64,000 bases of DNA. Origin: Pegoplata infirma. Lineage: Eukaryota > Arthropoda > Insecta > Diptera > Anthomyiidae. Location of the stretch: assembly GCA_963921195.1 (NCBI GenBank), contig OY992540.1, positions 192,743,576 through 192,807,575 on the forward strand, given 5' to 3'. The translations under genes were made by a program, and so were the position numbers. The notes beneath the pieces are model-generated. The model was not told the DNA's origin. It worked only from the letters and a program-made list of their open reading frames with translations, and searched no databases. Positions 46,378 through 57,289 of the stretch are shown one piece after another. Position 1 is the first letter of the stretch; each line of letters opens with the position of its first letter.

Positions 46378-47805
46378 AATGTTTAGAACCTGAGAAATTT
46401 TCTATAGAAAAAATGTCTCAGAACCCGAGAATTTTTCTATAGAAAAAATGTCTCAGAATATGAGAATTTTTTTATGGAAAAAATATCTCAGAATCTGAGA
46501 ATTTTTCTATAGAAAAAATGTGTCAGAATCTAAGAATTTGTCTATAGAAAAAATGTCTCAGAATCTGAAAATTTTTCTATAGAAAAAATGTCTCAGAATC
46601 TTAGAATTTTTCTATAGAAAAAATGTTTAGAATCTGAGAAATTTTCTATAGAAAAAATGTCTCAGAATCTGAGAATTTTTCTATATAAAAAATGTCTCAG
46701 AACCCGAGAATTTTTCTATAGAAAAAATGTCTCAGAATCTGAGAATTTTTCTATAGAAAAAATGTCTCAGAATCTGAGAATTTTTCTATAGAAAAAATGT
46801 CTCAGGATCTGAGAATTTTTCTATAGAAAAAATGTCTCAGAATCTGAGAATTTTTCTATAGAAAAAATGTCTCAGAATCTGAGAATTTTTCTATAGAAAA
46901 AATGTCTCAGAATCTTAGAATTTTTCTATAGAAAAAATGTCTCAGAATCTGAGAATTTTTTATAGAGAAAATGTCTCAGAATCTGAGAATTTTTCTATAG
47001 AAAAAAAGTCTCAGATTCTGAGAATTTTTCTATAGGAACAATGTATCAGAATCTGAGAATTTTTCTATAGAAAACTGTCTCAGAATCTGAGAATTTTCTA
47101 TAGAAAAACTGTCTCAGAATCTGAGAATATTTCTATAAAAAAAAATGTCGCAGAATCTGAGAATTTTTCTATAAAAAAATGTCACAGAATCTGAGAATTT
47201 TTCTATAAAAAAATGTCTCAGAATCTGAGAATTTTTCTATAAAAAAAAGGTCTCAGAGTCTGAGAATTTTTCTATAGAAAAAATGTCTCAGAATCTGAGA
47301 ATTTTTCTATAGAAAAACTGTCTCAGAATCTGAGAATTTTTCCATAGAAAAACTGTCTTAGAATCTGAGAATTTTTCCATAGAAAAACTGTCTTAGAATC
47401 TGAGAATTTTTCTATAGAAAAACGGTTTCAGAATCTGAGAATTTTTCTATAGAAAATCTGTCTCAGAATCGGAGAATTTTTCTATAAAAAAAACTGTCTC
47501 AGAATCTGAGAATTTTTTTTATAGAAAAACTGTCAGAATCTGAGAATTTTTCTATAGAAAACTGTCTCAGAATCTGAGAGTTTTTTTAATAGAAAAACTC
47601 TCAAAATCTGAAAATTTTTCTATAGAAAAACTGTCTCAGAATCTGAGAATTTTTGTATAGAAAAACTGTCTTAGAATCTGAGAATTTTTCTTTAGAAAAA
47701 ATGTCTCAGAATCTAAGAATTTTTCTATAGAAAAATGTCTCTGAATCTGAGAATTTTTCTATAGAAACAATTTCTCAGAATCTGAGAATTTTTCTAAAAA
47801 AAAAA
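46378..47805 (+). repeat. 35 bp minisatellite, ~40 units
   Basis: The unit has CTCAGAATCTGAGAA followed by TTTTTCTATAGAAAAA and TGT. Both parts are near or perfect palindromes. Units in 46378-46990 are nearly uniform; later ones are more varied. Confidence 0.9.
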
Positions 47806-48139
47806 TGTATAGAAAAATTCCCAGATTCTGAGACATTTTTTCTATAGAAAATTGTCAGTTTCTGAGACATTTTGTCTATAGAAAAATTCTCAGATACTAA
47901 GACATTTTTTTAAAGAAAAATTCTCAGATTCTGAGACATTTTTTCTGTAGAAAAATTCTCAGATTCTGAGATATTTTTTCGATAAAAAAAATTCTTAGAT
48001 TCTGAGACATTTTTTCTATAGAAAAATTCTCAGATTCTGAGACATCTTTTCTATGGAAAAATTTTTAGAATCTGAGACATTTTTTCTATAGAAAAATTCT
48101 CAGATTCTGAGACATTTTTCTATAGAAAAATTCTCAGAT
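47806..48139 (-). repeat. 35 bp minisatellite, inverted block
   Basis: From 47806 the same unit continues in reverse complement (AAATTCTCAGATTCTGAGAC), about nine units, ending near 48139. Confidence 0.85.
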
Positions 48140-48597
48140 TTTAATTAACTTTAATAAAATCTCTTAAAACTTCCAGGTCGTCTTTTATTTTAAATTAAAA
48201 AATATTTACCTTATTCTAATTAGCAAGCAACCAAAATACAGCAATTTAATAATTATTATTAACTAAAAATGTAGTTAGAGATAAAATATTTATTTTATCG
48301 TTATATTTAGCTATTTTAAGTTGTTTTCAACTGTTCATATAGTTGTTTTCAGCTATTTTTTTAAAATATGTCAAATATAAGTTGAAATCAACTAAATATT
48401 GGTAATAGTAACGACTTATGTAGTTGATTTTATATTTTGGTTTATTTGTAGTTATCAGCAACTTAAGAAAATCAACTAAACTTTAGTTAGTGGTAATTCA
48501 CCTACAAAATAGTTGATATTTAAGTTGTAATCAACTACGAAATTTTTTGGGTGCAGAAAATGCTAAAAATAATTGCTAAAACGGTTTAAAACTGTAA

Positions 48598-48881
48598 TAC
48601 GGCGTTCACACTTGCTGTTTTGAAGTGTTTAAGAGTGAGATGTTTAAAAAAGTCTTTGTTCTGTGTCCATTACGTTTTTATTCTGCTACTGGTGTTTTGT
48701 TGAACAACTTGTTTATATGGAGTTCACACTAGCGACTTTAAACAAGTTGTTTAACAAAACACCAGTAACAGAATAAAAACGTAATGGATACAGAACAAAG
48801 ACTTTTTTAAACATCTCACTTTTAAACACTTCAAAACAGCAATGTGAACGCCGTATTAATGTCGCTAGTGTGAACTCCATA
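48598..48881 (+). mobile_element. TACGGCG MITE, split by an inverted copy of itself
   Basis: TACGGCGTTCACAC at 48598 to GAACTCCATA at 48881 with a perfect TAA duplication (48595-48597, 48882-48884). It is cut at 48716-48855 by a second copy in opposite orientation. Confidence 0.82.
48716..48855 (-). mobile_element. Nested TACGGCG MITE, TTA duplication
   Basis: TATGGAGTTCACACTAGCGA to GTGAACGCCGTA; TTA at 48713-48715 and 48856-48858. 140 bp. Confidence 0.8.
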
Positions 48882-48989
48882 TAAGTGTGAATAGGGTTTT
48901 AAACACAAAAATACCGTTAATAAAAAGTAATCGGTAAAGATAGATACCAACTACTAAGTACTGAATACCTATGTACTCAGTGAGTTGGT

Positions 48990-49624
48990 TTTTCGCCCAA
49001 CATCAACAAAGTAATCGTACGTTACTTGTCAAAACGCCATTTTAAGAATTTTTCTGAGAAAGTGAAGTGTTTTCTGTCCTGTTCGTGACGGGTTAACGTG
49101 AATAATTAAACAAAAAAATCAACTAAGTTTTACTATAAAAACGTAACGTTTAAACAAAATAAGCATCAAAGCCAACAATATATTAAAAAGAAAATTTAAG
49201 CAAGAAAAATTTCATTCCAAGCCAATAGATACAAAAGCAGAAAAAAGAAGAAGAATCAGCAAAAAAAGGAATTCTCATTGGATTTTTCTATGAACACACA
49301 CACACACTAAAGTGCAAAACGAACAAAAAACAACTCGTGTTTACTGTGTGAAAGAAAAAGACAACTATATAGTTGGTGTGAAAACGTATAGAGAATTGCA
49401 AAAATAAAATCTAAAAATTTCTTCAGAAATAATTTTTTTCTAAAGAAAACTTTAGTTTTCTTATTTAGAACAAGAAAAAATCAAAAATTGTTTGTTGATG
49501 TGTGTTTTAGAGTGAACAATTTATGAAAGTTTGCTAAAATAGGTCTTTTTTCTTCGTCCATTACAACAAAAAAAAGATCAACGAACTTCGGAAGTAGCAG
49601 GAAGAAGAAGGAATCGTAAAAAAG
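48990..49624 (+). promoter_or_regulatory. Possible non-coding 5' exon with a strong donor
   Basis: About 600 bp of AC/AAG-rich sequence without repeats, with (AC)n at 49300, ends AAAAAAG followed by GTAAGT at 49625. Composition and donor are like Drosophila 5'UTR exons, and no long reading frame is present. The downstream gene would lie beyond this window. This is inference only. Confidence 0.3.
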
Positions 49625-50449
49625 GTAAGTGAAAAGCATTCAGATGTAAACAAAAGTAAACATACAAAAATATTAGATTTATTAAAATTATAAATTAAAA
49701 AATAAATCAACTGCCGGTGTTTTTTTTTTTTTGCCTTTTGTTTTATGTATTGTTAATGCTGCCAGAATCATCGAAAATCTGTTTTTGGGATAAGTACTTT
49801 AGTGGGGAAGTTGACTACGAACATTGACCCCAGTTTTGCCTTAAGGTGTAGGCAAAAGTGCGCTTTACGGGGAACATCAAAATTTAAAAAAAAAATATGA
49901 CACAAGCTTTAGAATAAAAAAGAAAGGAACAAGTCTAGTTGGCAGACGTTGGTCGGAACAAGTTGAGTTTACTGGCATTGGTCCAAAATAAAAAAAATTG
50001 AAAATAGCCCTGTTAGCGATGATTTCGAAAAAATAAAAAAAAATTGTCGGCGACACGTATTTAGCGAGTTATCTCGACTTGAAGTTTTTTGCTTATATCT
50101 TCGTTATTTATTGTTCGATTTCAAAAATATTGTTGTCATTCGAAAGGTAATTGAAATATCTTTCATTTTGGTAAAAAAAAAAAAAATATTAACCCATAAA
50201 AGGCAAAAAAATTTTTTTTTTTTTGAGAAAAAAAAATTTAGTTTTTTTTTTTTTGTTTTTGAGAATTTTCGTAAAAAAAGCTTTTCTGCGTAGCGGCCTT
50301 CGGCCGGGCTTAGGGATTATAAACTCCATAAATTAGTTTAGCGGCTTTGCTAAATAAAGTTTTTTTGTGTATAAGCCTTTTTCCACTTATAATATTCGAA
50401 TTTCAAGTCGACATAACTCGCGAACCAGATCTCGCCGACAAAAAATCAC

Positions 50450-51150
50450 TAGAGTCCGACCGAATATTCGGTTTCGGTCTCGGTTTCGGCCGAATAATGG
50501 GGTTTTGGCCTCTATTCGGTATTCGGCAAAATTTTGGCCGAATATTAGCCGAAACCGAAACTTTTTGGTATTTTAAAAAATATGTAAAAAAGTCGGTGAA
50601 TTTTTTGATTTCGTATTTCATTACACTTGTTTCAGTTCAATTGAAGAAAATGTTACAAGTTTATGCAATAAATGTAAAATTATTTTCTCTTAATCTGCAA
50701 ATGAAATATACAATTTTTTTGTAAGTTTTTTAAAAAACATATATTTTTTTTAAAAAAATACAACAAGTCCTATGGTTTAAAAGCATTATATGCTGTAAAT
50801 TAATCTTTAACAACTTTTTAATAATATTATTCATGCCAGGCGGTAATTTTTTCAAGTTTCGGTTTCGGTTCGGTTCCCAAGTTATGGGCCTCTAAAGTTC
50901 GGATATCGAATTTAATATATCTTCTCCAATAATGGTCCGATCAGACCAAGATTAGTTTCATTCGAAGTTTTTGGCTCAAAGTAAATCGTTTTTTGTGTAT
51001 TCCGCCAAGTCGAGTTTCACTTTTTTCCTGGTTTTTACGACATAAATATTTTTTTTTTTTTTTTATATTCGGCTTCGGCCGAATAGTAAAAATGTGGCCG
51101 AATATTCGGCTTCTGCTACGGCCAAAAAAGGTGTATTCGGTCGGACACTA
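50450..51150. mobile_element. hAT-like element with TTCGGCCGAA words
   Basis: TAGAGTCCGACCGAATATTC at the left and TATTCGGTCGGACACTA at the right. The subterminal regions are filled with TTTCGG/CCGAAT words, as in a widespread animal hAT type. The 8-bp duplication is only partial. The reading frames here are by-products of the repeat. Confidence 0.6.
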
Positions 51151-51269
51151 AAAATAGGTTTTTAAATATTTAAAAGCATGTGCTTCCTTCAAAGCGTGAA
51201 GGGAAGACTCCTGTATTATTATACTAGTTTATTTTATTCATACATATCTTTATGTAGCTATTTTTTTTG

Positions 51270-51545
51270 TATACCTTACACTTGTGATGGAGGGTATATG
51301 TAAGTTTGTCACTCCGTTTGTAACATCTCGAATTTTCGGTGTAGGACCCATAAATTATATAAATTCATGATCCACGATCGATTTACCAATGTTCGTCCGC
51401 CTGTCTGTAAAAAAAACAAGATAACTTCGAAAGATTGTTGAATATATATATATATTTGTCGTTCTCCTGATCAGGTTCGTAATGCATTTCAGCGAAATCG
51501 GTCCAGTGGTTGGCAGAAAAAGATCATATGATGTAAAAGTGTAAA
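51270..51545 (+). repeat. mini-me-like repeat, truncated
   Basis: TATACCTTACACTTGTGATG, AAGTTTGTCACTCCGTTTGT and GTCCGCCTGTCTGT are present; the 3' half with ACTTGTTT is missing. Confidence 0.6.
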
Positions 51546-52016
51546 ATAGAAATACAGTGCCGGTCAAAAGAATTCACACAGAGCTATAGTAGATAAAAGT
51601 AGCTTAAATTAAAGCTTAATAATTACAAAACACTATAAGAAAAATACTTGTTTGATAAAAATATTTCTGGTATATTGAATTTTGTCTTTAAAAAATTTCA
51701 TCTACTATCACACAGAGCTGTGAATACTACAATGCCAGAAATGTAAACATCTCAATAACAATTGGGCTTTTTCGAATTGGTGCGGGAAACGCAGAAACAT
51801 TTTTATTTGTGATTATCTTTAAAATAAATACGCACATAATCCAGGAACCCCTGGACTCAGTGGGACCTAGGGGCACCAGCCCCCTTAAATTTCAATTTCG
51901 TTTTTTTTTATTAAGGGGTGTAGGATTGCCAGATACTTGAAGTCAAATAACTGGAAAATGTAAAAAATTCAGCTGAATTTTTTAAAAATAACTGGACACA
52001 TATATAATTTTTTTAT

Positions 52017-53250
52017 TATACCCTCCAACCACAGTATCGGGTACAGTTTCCAGATGGCCGGGAATGACCTGGATTATCCAGTTATTTTGGGCCTGGTCCA
52101 GTTTCAAGTTAAATTTAATTTCCTTAATTTTAAATTTTTTTTATTAAATATGTATATTTTACATTTTTTTGACTACTTTTTGAATAAAACATGAATCAAA
52201 TAGCTGCATGTTTTGGCTACTTGTAAATGTTGTCTTTTTGTTGCATCTTCACGACTTTTTATTACTTTTTCGAACATCTCGGGCAGTTTGGTGCTGATTT
52301 CGCCTCGAATGTTTTCTTTGAGATCTTCAATGATCGCACATCCAGGGAATTTAACTGACCACCTAGGTTTCCAGATTTGACCACCCCGGACTTATTTTTG
52401 TGGGGTTATTTAAAAAGAAAAATCTACGATAACAATCTTTAGACCCTTGACAAGCTCCACATTTCTAGATGATCGAAAAAGTAATCGAAATGCTTAAAAA
52501 AGGGTACATTTTGCCTTGGCCAATAGAGTCGGCAATTTGAATGATGTTATATTCGAAAAGAAGTCCAAAATTTAAATATCTCACATTTGAAAATCAGTTG
52601 ATTTGTTTTAAGTTATTAAAAAAAATTCAGTTATTTTTTTCAAAATCCAGCTGAATTTTTTCCATTGTCCAGTTATTTGACTTCTAGTATCTGGCAACCC
52701 TAGTATGGGGGTATACTTTGTAATTCCGTTTGTAACGCATAAAAATGTCGGTCGGGGACCCCATAAAGTATATTTATCATTGATCTACGATGAGATTCTT
52801 AGACATTCTATGAATGTCCGTCCGTCCGTCTGTATAAATCACGATTCAGTCTAAAATAAAACGCTATACTCCTGAAAATTGGCACGAATGTGTCTCATGG
52901 TCATAGGCCGGTTAAGTTCGGAAATGGGCCCAGAGGCAAAAAAGTTACCCCTTAAAGAACTAAACCAACATCTAAAAATCGCCATTTTTTACAACTTTTT
53001 TAGCATTTTTGTTAAACAAATGAAAGCTTTTGATGTCAGAAGGAGTTAGACCCAGGGGCTAGAAAATTTAATTTTTTTGACCCTCCCCCTTTTGTGGGCG
53101 TGAATTTAATTAAATCATTAAAATAGTTAAAAAATGATAATAATAATGTGCGAAAAGCGTAATAAATAAATTAGTTAACATTTGATGTTTTAACATGTTG
53201 GAGGGTATCAAAGATTCGGCACAGCCGACTTTAACACTCTCACCTGTTTT
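52017..53250 (+). repeat. mini-me-like repeat split by a hAT-like element
   Basis: Begins TATACCCTCCAACCACAGTA, is cut at 52043-52703, resumes GGGGTATACTTTGTAATTCC, has GTCCGTCCGTCCGTCTGT at 52817, and ends GGCACAGCCGACTTTAACAC and CACCTGTTTT. Nested in 51921-54255. Confidence 0.7.
52043..52703 (+). mobile_element. TAGGGTTGCCAG-family element inside the mini-me
   Basis: Left end TACAGTTTCCAGATGGCC, right end TCTGGCAACCCTA; flanks GTATCGGG and GTATGGGG (7 of 8). At 52370-52500 it holds mariner-like sequence (LTTPDLFLWGYLKRK). Confidence 0.72.
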
Positions 53251-53492
53251 TTTTTTAATAACTTAAAAAAATCGGCCGATTTTCATTTGTATGTAAGATA
53301 TTTTTATGTTGGGCTGCTTTTCGAATAAAACATCAATCAAATGGCTGCCTTTATTGGTCATGGCAAAATGTGACCTTTTTTAAGCATATTCATTACTTTT
53401 TAGCATGATGTTGAGCTCGTCAATTGTATGAAGATTGTTGGCGTATATTTTTCTATTTAAATAAGTCCGGAGAGGTCATATCTAGAAATCTA

Positions 53493-53853
53493 CACTCAAA
53501 AGAAAAACTGTCATTTAGTTTTAGAAAATAACAGAAATTTTACTGCATTTTTACTGATTCTGTGTGCTGAATTTCGCAATATTTTTGAACATATTTTTAG
53601 CAGATTAGTTTTTAATTATACAGAAATAGTTTGCTGTCATTCTTTTTTTAAGAAAATATTCTAAAATTTTCTAGACAAGGTCTTAGATTTCTCTGCTGTT
53701 TGGAAAGATTTCTCTGCTGATTTCACGTAAATAATCATGACAGATTTTCAGTAAACCGTGTCTGCTAAAATCAGCAGATTTCTCATGTGGCTCAAAATGG
53801 GTGTATTTTCAGCAGATTTTTCTTCTGATTGGACAGAGAATTTATATTGAGTG
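53493..53853. mobile_element. CACTC-ended element with CAGCAGA body
   Basis: 361 bp; ends CACTCAAAAGAAAAACTG and TATATTGAGTG, TA on both sides. The body repeats CAGCAGATTTCT/AGAAATCTGCTG. It interrupts a mariner-like fragment inside the 51921-54255 element. Confidence 0.68.
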
Positions 53854-53865
53854 TAGGTTACGATA

Positions 53866-54080
53866 GTTAAAATTCCCTGAACGTGAGATGTCAAAAAAGG
53901 GCGACAATAACTGGCCCTCATCTACAGATTTGACCCGTCCGGACTTATTTTTGTGGGGGTCATTTCAAAAGCAAAATGTACGCAAGCAATCCTCAGATCA
54001 TCGACGAGATCAAGGAAACATTTGGCACGAACTAGATTGCCGATATACTCGAAAAAGTAATGAACAAAAGTAATGAAAAT
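53866..54080 (+). pseudogene. Tc1/mariner-like transposase C-terminal fragment
   Basis: DLTRPDLFLWGSFQKQNVRK matches the (S/P)PDLTPPDFFLWG block near the last catalytic D of Tc1/mariner-type transposases; a degraded tail follows (RKSNEQK). It is in sense with the plus strand and lies in the minus-oriented hAT-like element. Confidence 0.55.
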
Positions 54081-54506
54081 CCAGCAAAACGAGGAAGCTT
54101 TTTGATTTATGTTTTATTCAAAAAGTAGTAAAAAAAAATATTTTTAAAATTAAATGAATTATTTTTTAACTGGACAAATTATATTTTAGCTGGAAACTGG
54201 ACCAGAACTAAAATAACTCAAAAATCCAGGTCATTCCAGGCCGTCTGGCAACACTCGGGGGTGGCATATATATTTTTTTATGTTTGTGTGCTCCGTAAAC
54301 TGCAGTTTTGCCGGGATCGTGTCGGCTCCACGAAATGGTTCCACTCGACGTAAATTTGACACATCTGCCAGCGCAAACAAGTTTTGGCTAAAGTCTAGTT
54401 GGCAGACATTGCTCTGATCCAAAAAAAAAAAGAGCTTTTAATGTTGAGTACAAACAAAAAATTGTCGGGATTTTGTTTGGGATTTTGAAAATGTGGCATT
54501 ATTTTT

Positions 54507-55093
54507 TATACCCTTCACTTAGTGATAGAGGGTATATATAAGTTTGTCATTCCATTTGTAACTCATCGAAATATCGGTCTGGGACCCCATAAAGTATATA
54601 TATTCATGATACCCGATCGATTTTAAGACATTCTAGCGATGTCCGTCTGTCTGTGGAAATGGTGATCACGACCAAAATACTACACGGATATGACTGAAAC
54701 TAACATATTTATTGGAAGTTCTCCTGAGAAGTTTGGTATGCATTTGAGCAATATCGGTTCAGCGGTTCAAAAGTTATGAACGAAAATGTAAGGACACCTC
54801 AAAAATTTTAGTACATTCAACATAACCTAAAAATACAAAATGCTTTAATTCGGCTGCTGGTTGACATATGTGAACATAATTGAACACCAAATGGTATTTA
54901 AACAAGTACGAACATATTTTTGACAAAAAAAGAAATAAATCGCGGATTTTTTTTTACCATTTTTTTTTTTGCGGAAATATTTTTTTTATTTTTAAGTAAT
55001 TTCTTTTTAAAAAAAGTTTTTGAATAATCTTTTTGAAATTGTGGAGGGTATCACTACATTCGGCAAGGCAGAATTTTACTTTTTTACTTGTTT
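54507..55093 (+). repeat. mini-me-like repeat, full length
   Basis: Starts TATACCCTTCACTTAGTGAT; GATGTCCGTCTGTCTGTGG; ends TTTTTTACTTGTTT. Very similar to 25651-26240. Confidence 0.75.
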
Positions 55094-56079
55094 AAGAAAT
55101 CTTTCCGATTTTCTGCTTGTAAATACATATATAGTACAAGGTTATTCAATGCGAAAAAATGAAGTACAAATAAAAAAATTAAATTTTATCAATGTTCAAC
55201 ATTTGATATCTTCGGTTCTATAAGGGTTATTGGATCGAACAAAATGTCAAATTCAAGCTTAATATCTAAGCTTTAAGCTTGGTTGCATAAATATATAGGT
55301 TTATAATGCATAATTTTAAAATAAAATTATTTTACTGCCAAATGGCCACTTATACAATCTAAAATTTGGTTTTGCACCCCAATGGGTTAATGGATCCAAT
55401 TTTTTAAATGTCATATTAAAGGTATTTCAATAAGCTTTCGATTGAAAACAATTTCGACCAGATCGGACCAGTATTTCATAAGATATTTCCAATTATATCT
55501 CCAATCTTTGAAGGACCATAACTCGGAAACCATGGACCTCCGACAAATGTTTTTTTTTGACTCATCTATTTCATCCCTATTTCTGAAAAAAAAGGAGCAA
55601 TGTCTGCCAACTAGACTTGTTCCCAAGTTTTTTCAAGTTTCGAGTCATGACCGTAATATTTATCTTTGCTCTTACTTTCTTTAGTGTCCTGTAATTTTTT
55701 TGCACTTTTCTTTCAATATTGATTTTCGCTGATATTGTCTGATAAAAGATGTTTGAAAAGTAGATTTTGGAGCAGAAGAATTTTAAAAGTGGGATAGGAA
55801 GTGACAATAGTTCTGGTAACATTGCAAAGGGTTGCCAGGTTCTTATTATTGCAATTCATAATTTTCGAATATATTTTTAATCATTTTCGATGTTTTTCTT
55901 CCAATTATCACCTATAAACTGTTTACCAATTTCTTATTATTTTTCATTCCTTTCCATCACGTATACAATTTTGATTAATATAGTGGTATTACTTACACTC
56001 CCTCATAATCTAACAAGTTTTGTTATGGGTATTATTGTACGTTAAAAGAGCAAATCTATATGAATTTTACGAATTTTTG
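55094..56079. other. Unassigned stretch
   Basis: Contains CCAGATCGGACCAGTATTTC and GGACCATAACTCGGAAACCA, phrases typical of dispersed dipteran repeats; no boundaries found apart from the 55598-55623 inverted motif. Confidence 0.35.
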
Positions 56080-56757
56080 GTAACGAGTAGAAAAAAAAAA
56101 TATTAACGAATGTTGAAACGAAATTTACCGACAAATAACGATTGTTTTTTTTTTGTGAGTTTTACAAAACCGAAAAAAAAGGCGAGTTGTGCAGCAGAAA
56201 AATTCGTGTTGGTGAAAATTTTTACAGAAATTACTATGAAAATAAATGTTTTAAATTCTTAATTTTCATAAAATCTTAAAATTTAAACGTGTTTCTTTAG
56301 CTGGTCGTAACGTGTGAGTGTGTAAATAACGAAAGTTCAACAAAAAAAGTGTTTCCAAAAGTCATTGTGAATGTTGCAAACAAGAAATTTTTTTGCGCAA
56401 GAAAAAAGTGTAAATCGTTATAATAAAAAATTGTAAAATTAATTTTAAAGCAATTTCTACTGTTTTGAAAAAAGTTTAACGTTAAACAAATATCGGAAAA
56501 TCCTTTAACTTCGTGTTTTTTGTATATTTTTAAAAAGTTTTTGTTAAAATAAAAAGTATTAAAAACTATTCATTGTTGGAAAATTTTCTTCAACAAAAAA
56601 TTTTGTTCGTTGTTATTACAACGAGAAAGTGAAAAAACTAACAGAAAAAAATATAAAGTTGAGGATAGAAACACATCCCTTGGAGCCACCGCTACTATTC
56701 ACTTTGTGAAAATAGGTTCATACTATAACGGGGAAACAAATTTTTTACTGAAATAAG
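56080..56757 (+). promoter_or_regulatory. Possible second non-coding 5' exon
   Basis: AAG/GTG-rich, repeat-poor sequence without a reading frame, ending AAATAAG before GTATAT at 56758. Similar in style to 48990-49624. Very tentative. Confidence 0.2.
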
Positions 56758-57122
56758 GTATATATTAATGGCTAATGTTATTTTTTTTTTATTACATATA
56801 TGTATAGTTTGTGATCGCCTTGTTTTCTTTTGGAAGACGCCACCACATTCCTGATTTTTGTCTCTTCTTTGTTTCGTCAAGTTTTTGCTAGTTTTGTATT
56901 GTCTCCTATTTTTTTTTCTAAGTTCGTGTTTACGGCTTTTTTTTTTTGTTTTCATTCATTAGTTTATTTTGCATTGAATTTTGTATACTCTTGAATAAAC
57001 TGTAGTCATCTCTTTCTATCATGTTAGTGCTATCATTTAAATCTGCAAATGGGCTTGTAAAAGTAACGAGTTAAAGCATTGCCAGTTCTAACTTTTTTTA
57101 TAGATAGAAAACTGTTCCTTAA

Positions 57123-57235
57123 GGTCTCTTCACAATACAGCAGCAGACAGCAAAATTTTTAGATGCATTTTGTTGTTCCAACAACAAAATACATGTAAAA
57201 ATTTTGCTGTTTGCTGCTGTATTGTGAAGAGACAC
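57123..57235. mobile_element. 113 bp hairpin MITE, TAA duplication
   Basis: GGTCTCTTCACAATACAGCA pairs almost base for base with TGCTGTATTGTGAAGAGAC; the arms are ~54 bp with a tiny loop. TAA at 57120-57122 and 57236-57238. TTCACA ends and TWA duplication, as in the other MITEs. Confidence 0.78.
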
Positions 57236-57289
57236 TAAATTTAGAAACAAAATGAAATTAGAAAAAAATCTGATATGAATGTAAACATA

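Larger units (their letters stand above)
39822..48553 (+). mobile_element. 8.7 kb element with CACCC ends carrying the P-like transposase
   Basis: Ends are CACCCAAAAAATTTTGTAGT and its inverted match at 48534-48553. The flanks are TTGACA and CAGAAAATG, so it split a MITE at CA with a 2-bp duplication (39820-39821, 48554-48555). About 150 bp inside the left end and 350 bp inside the right end are rich in GTAGTT/AACTAC in both orientations, as in three of its smaller CACTC relatives (7835, 26818, 45539). The interior holds a MITE, the transposase pseudogene, a foldback, a CACTC element and a 35 bp minisatellite. Whether the transposase belongs to this element or to a P-like guest is open; the 2-bp duplication is not what P transposases usually make. 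Confidence 0.7.
51921..54255 (-). mobile_element. TAGGRTTGCCAG hAT-like element, host of three nested insertions
   Basis: The left end TAGGATTGCCAGATACTTGA is the 3' end of the family seen at 18893-20638; the right end CCAGGCCGTCTGGCAACACT is its 5' end. Flanks AAGGGGTG and CGGGGGTG match at 6 of 8. It is interrupted by the mini-me at 52017-53250 and the CACTC element at 53493-53853. Confidence 0.7.
49926..55623. repeat. Facing 25 bp inverted repeats (GGAACAAGTCTAGTTGGCAG)
   Basis: GGAACAAGTCTAGTTGGCAG at 49926 and its inverse ending at 55623; a third partial copy (AAGTCTAGTTGGCAGACATT) is at 54385. They may be the ends of a 5.7 kb element or just three pieces of one repeat. Confidence 0.3.

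Noticed and set aside
46378..48139. CRISPR-like regular repeat
   Set aside because: Units are contiguous with no unique spacers, and the genome is eukaryotic; it is a minisatellite.
50347..50724. 125-residue plus-strand frame with FGFGLGFGRIMGF
   Set aside because: It is a by-product of the TTCGGTTTCGG words of the hAT-like element at 50450-51150; the minus strand gives an equally long frame.
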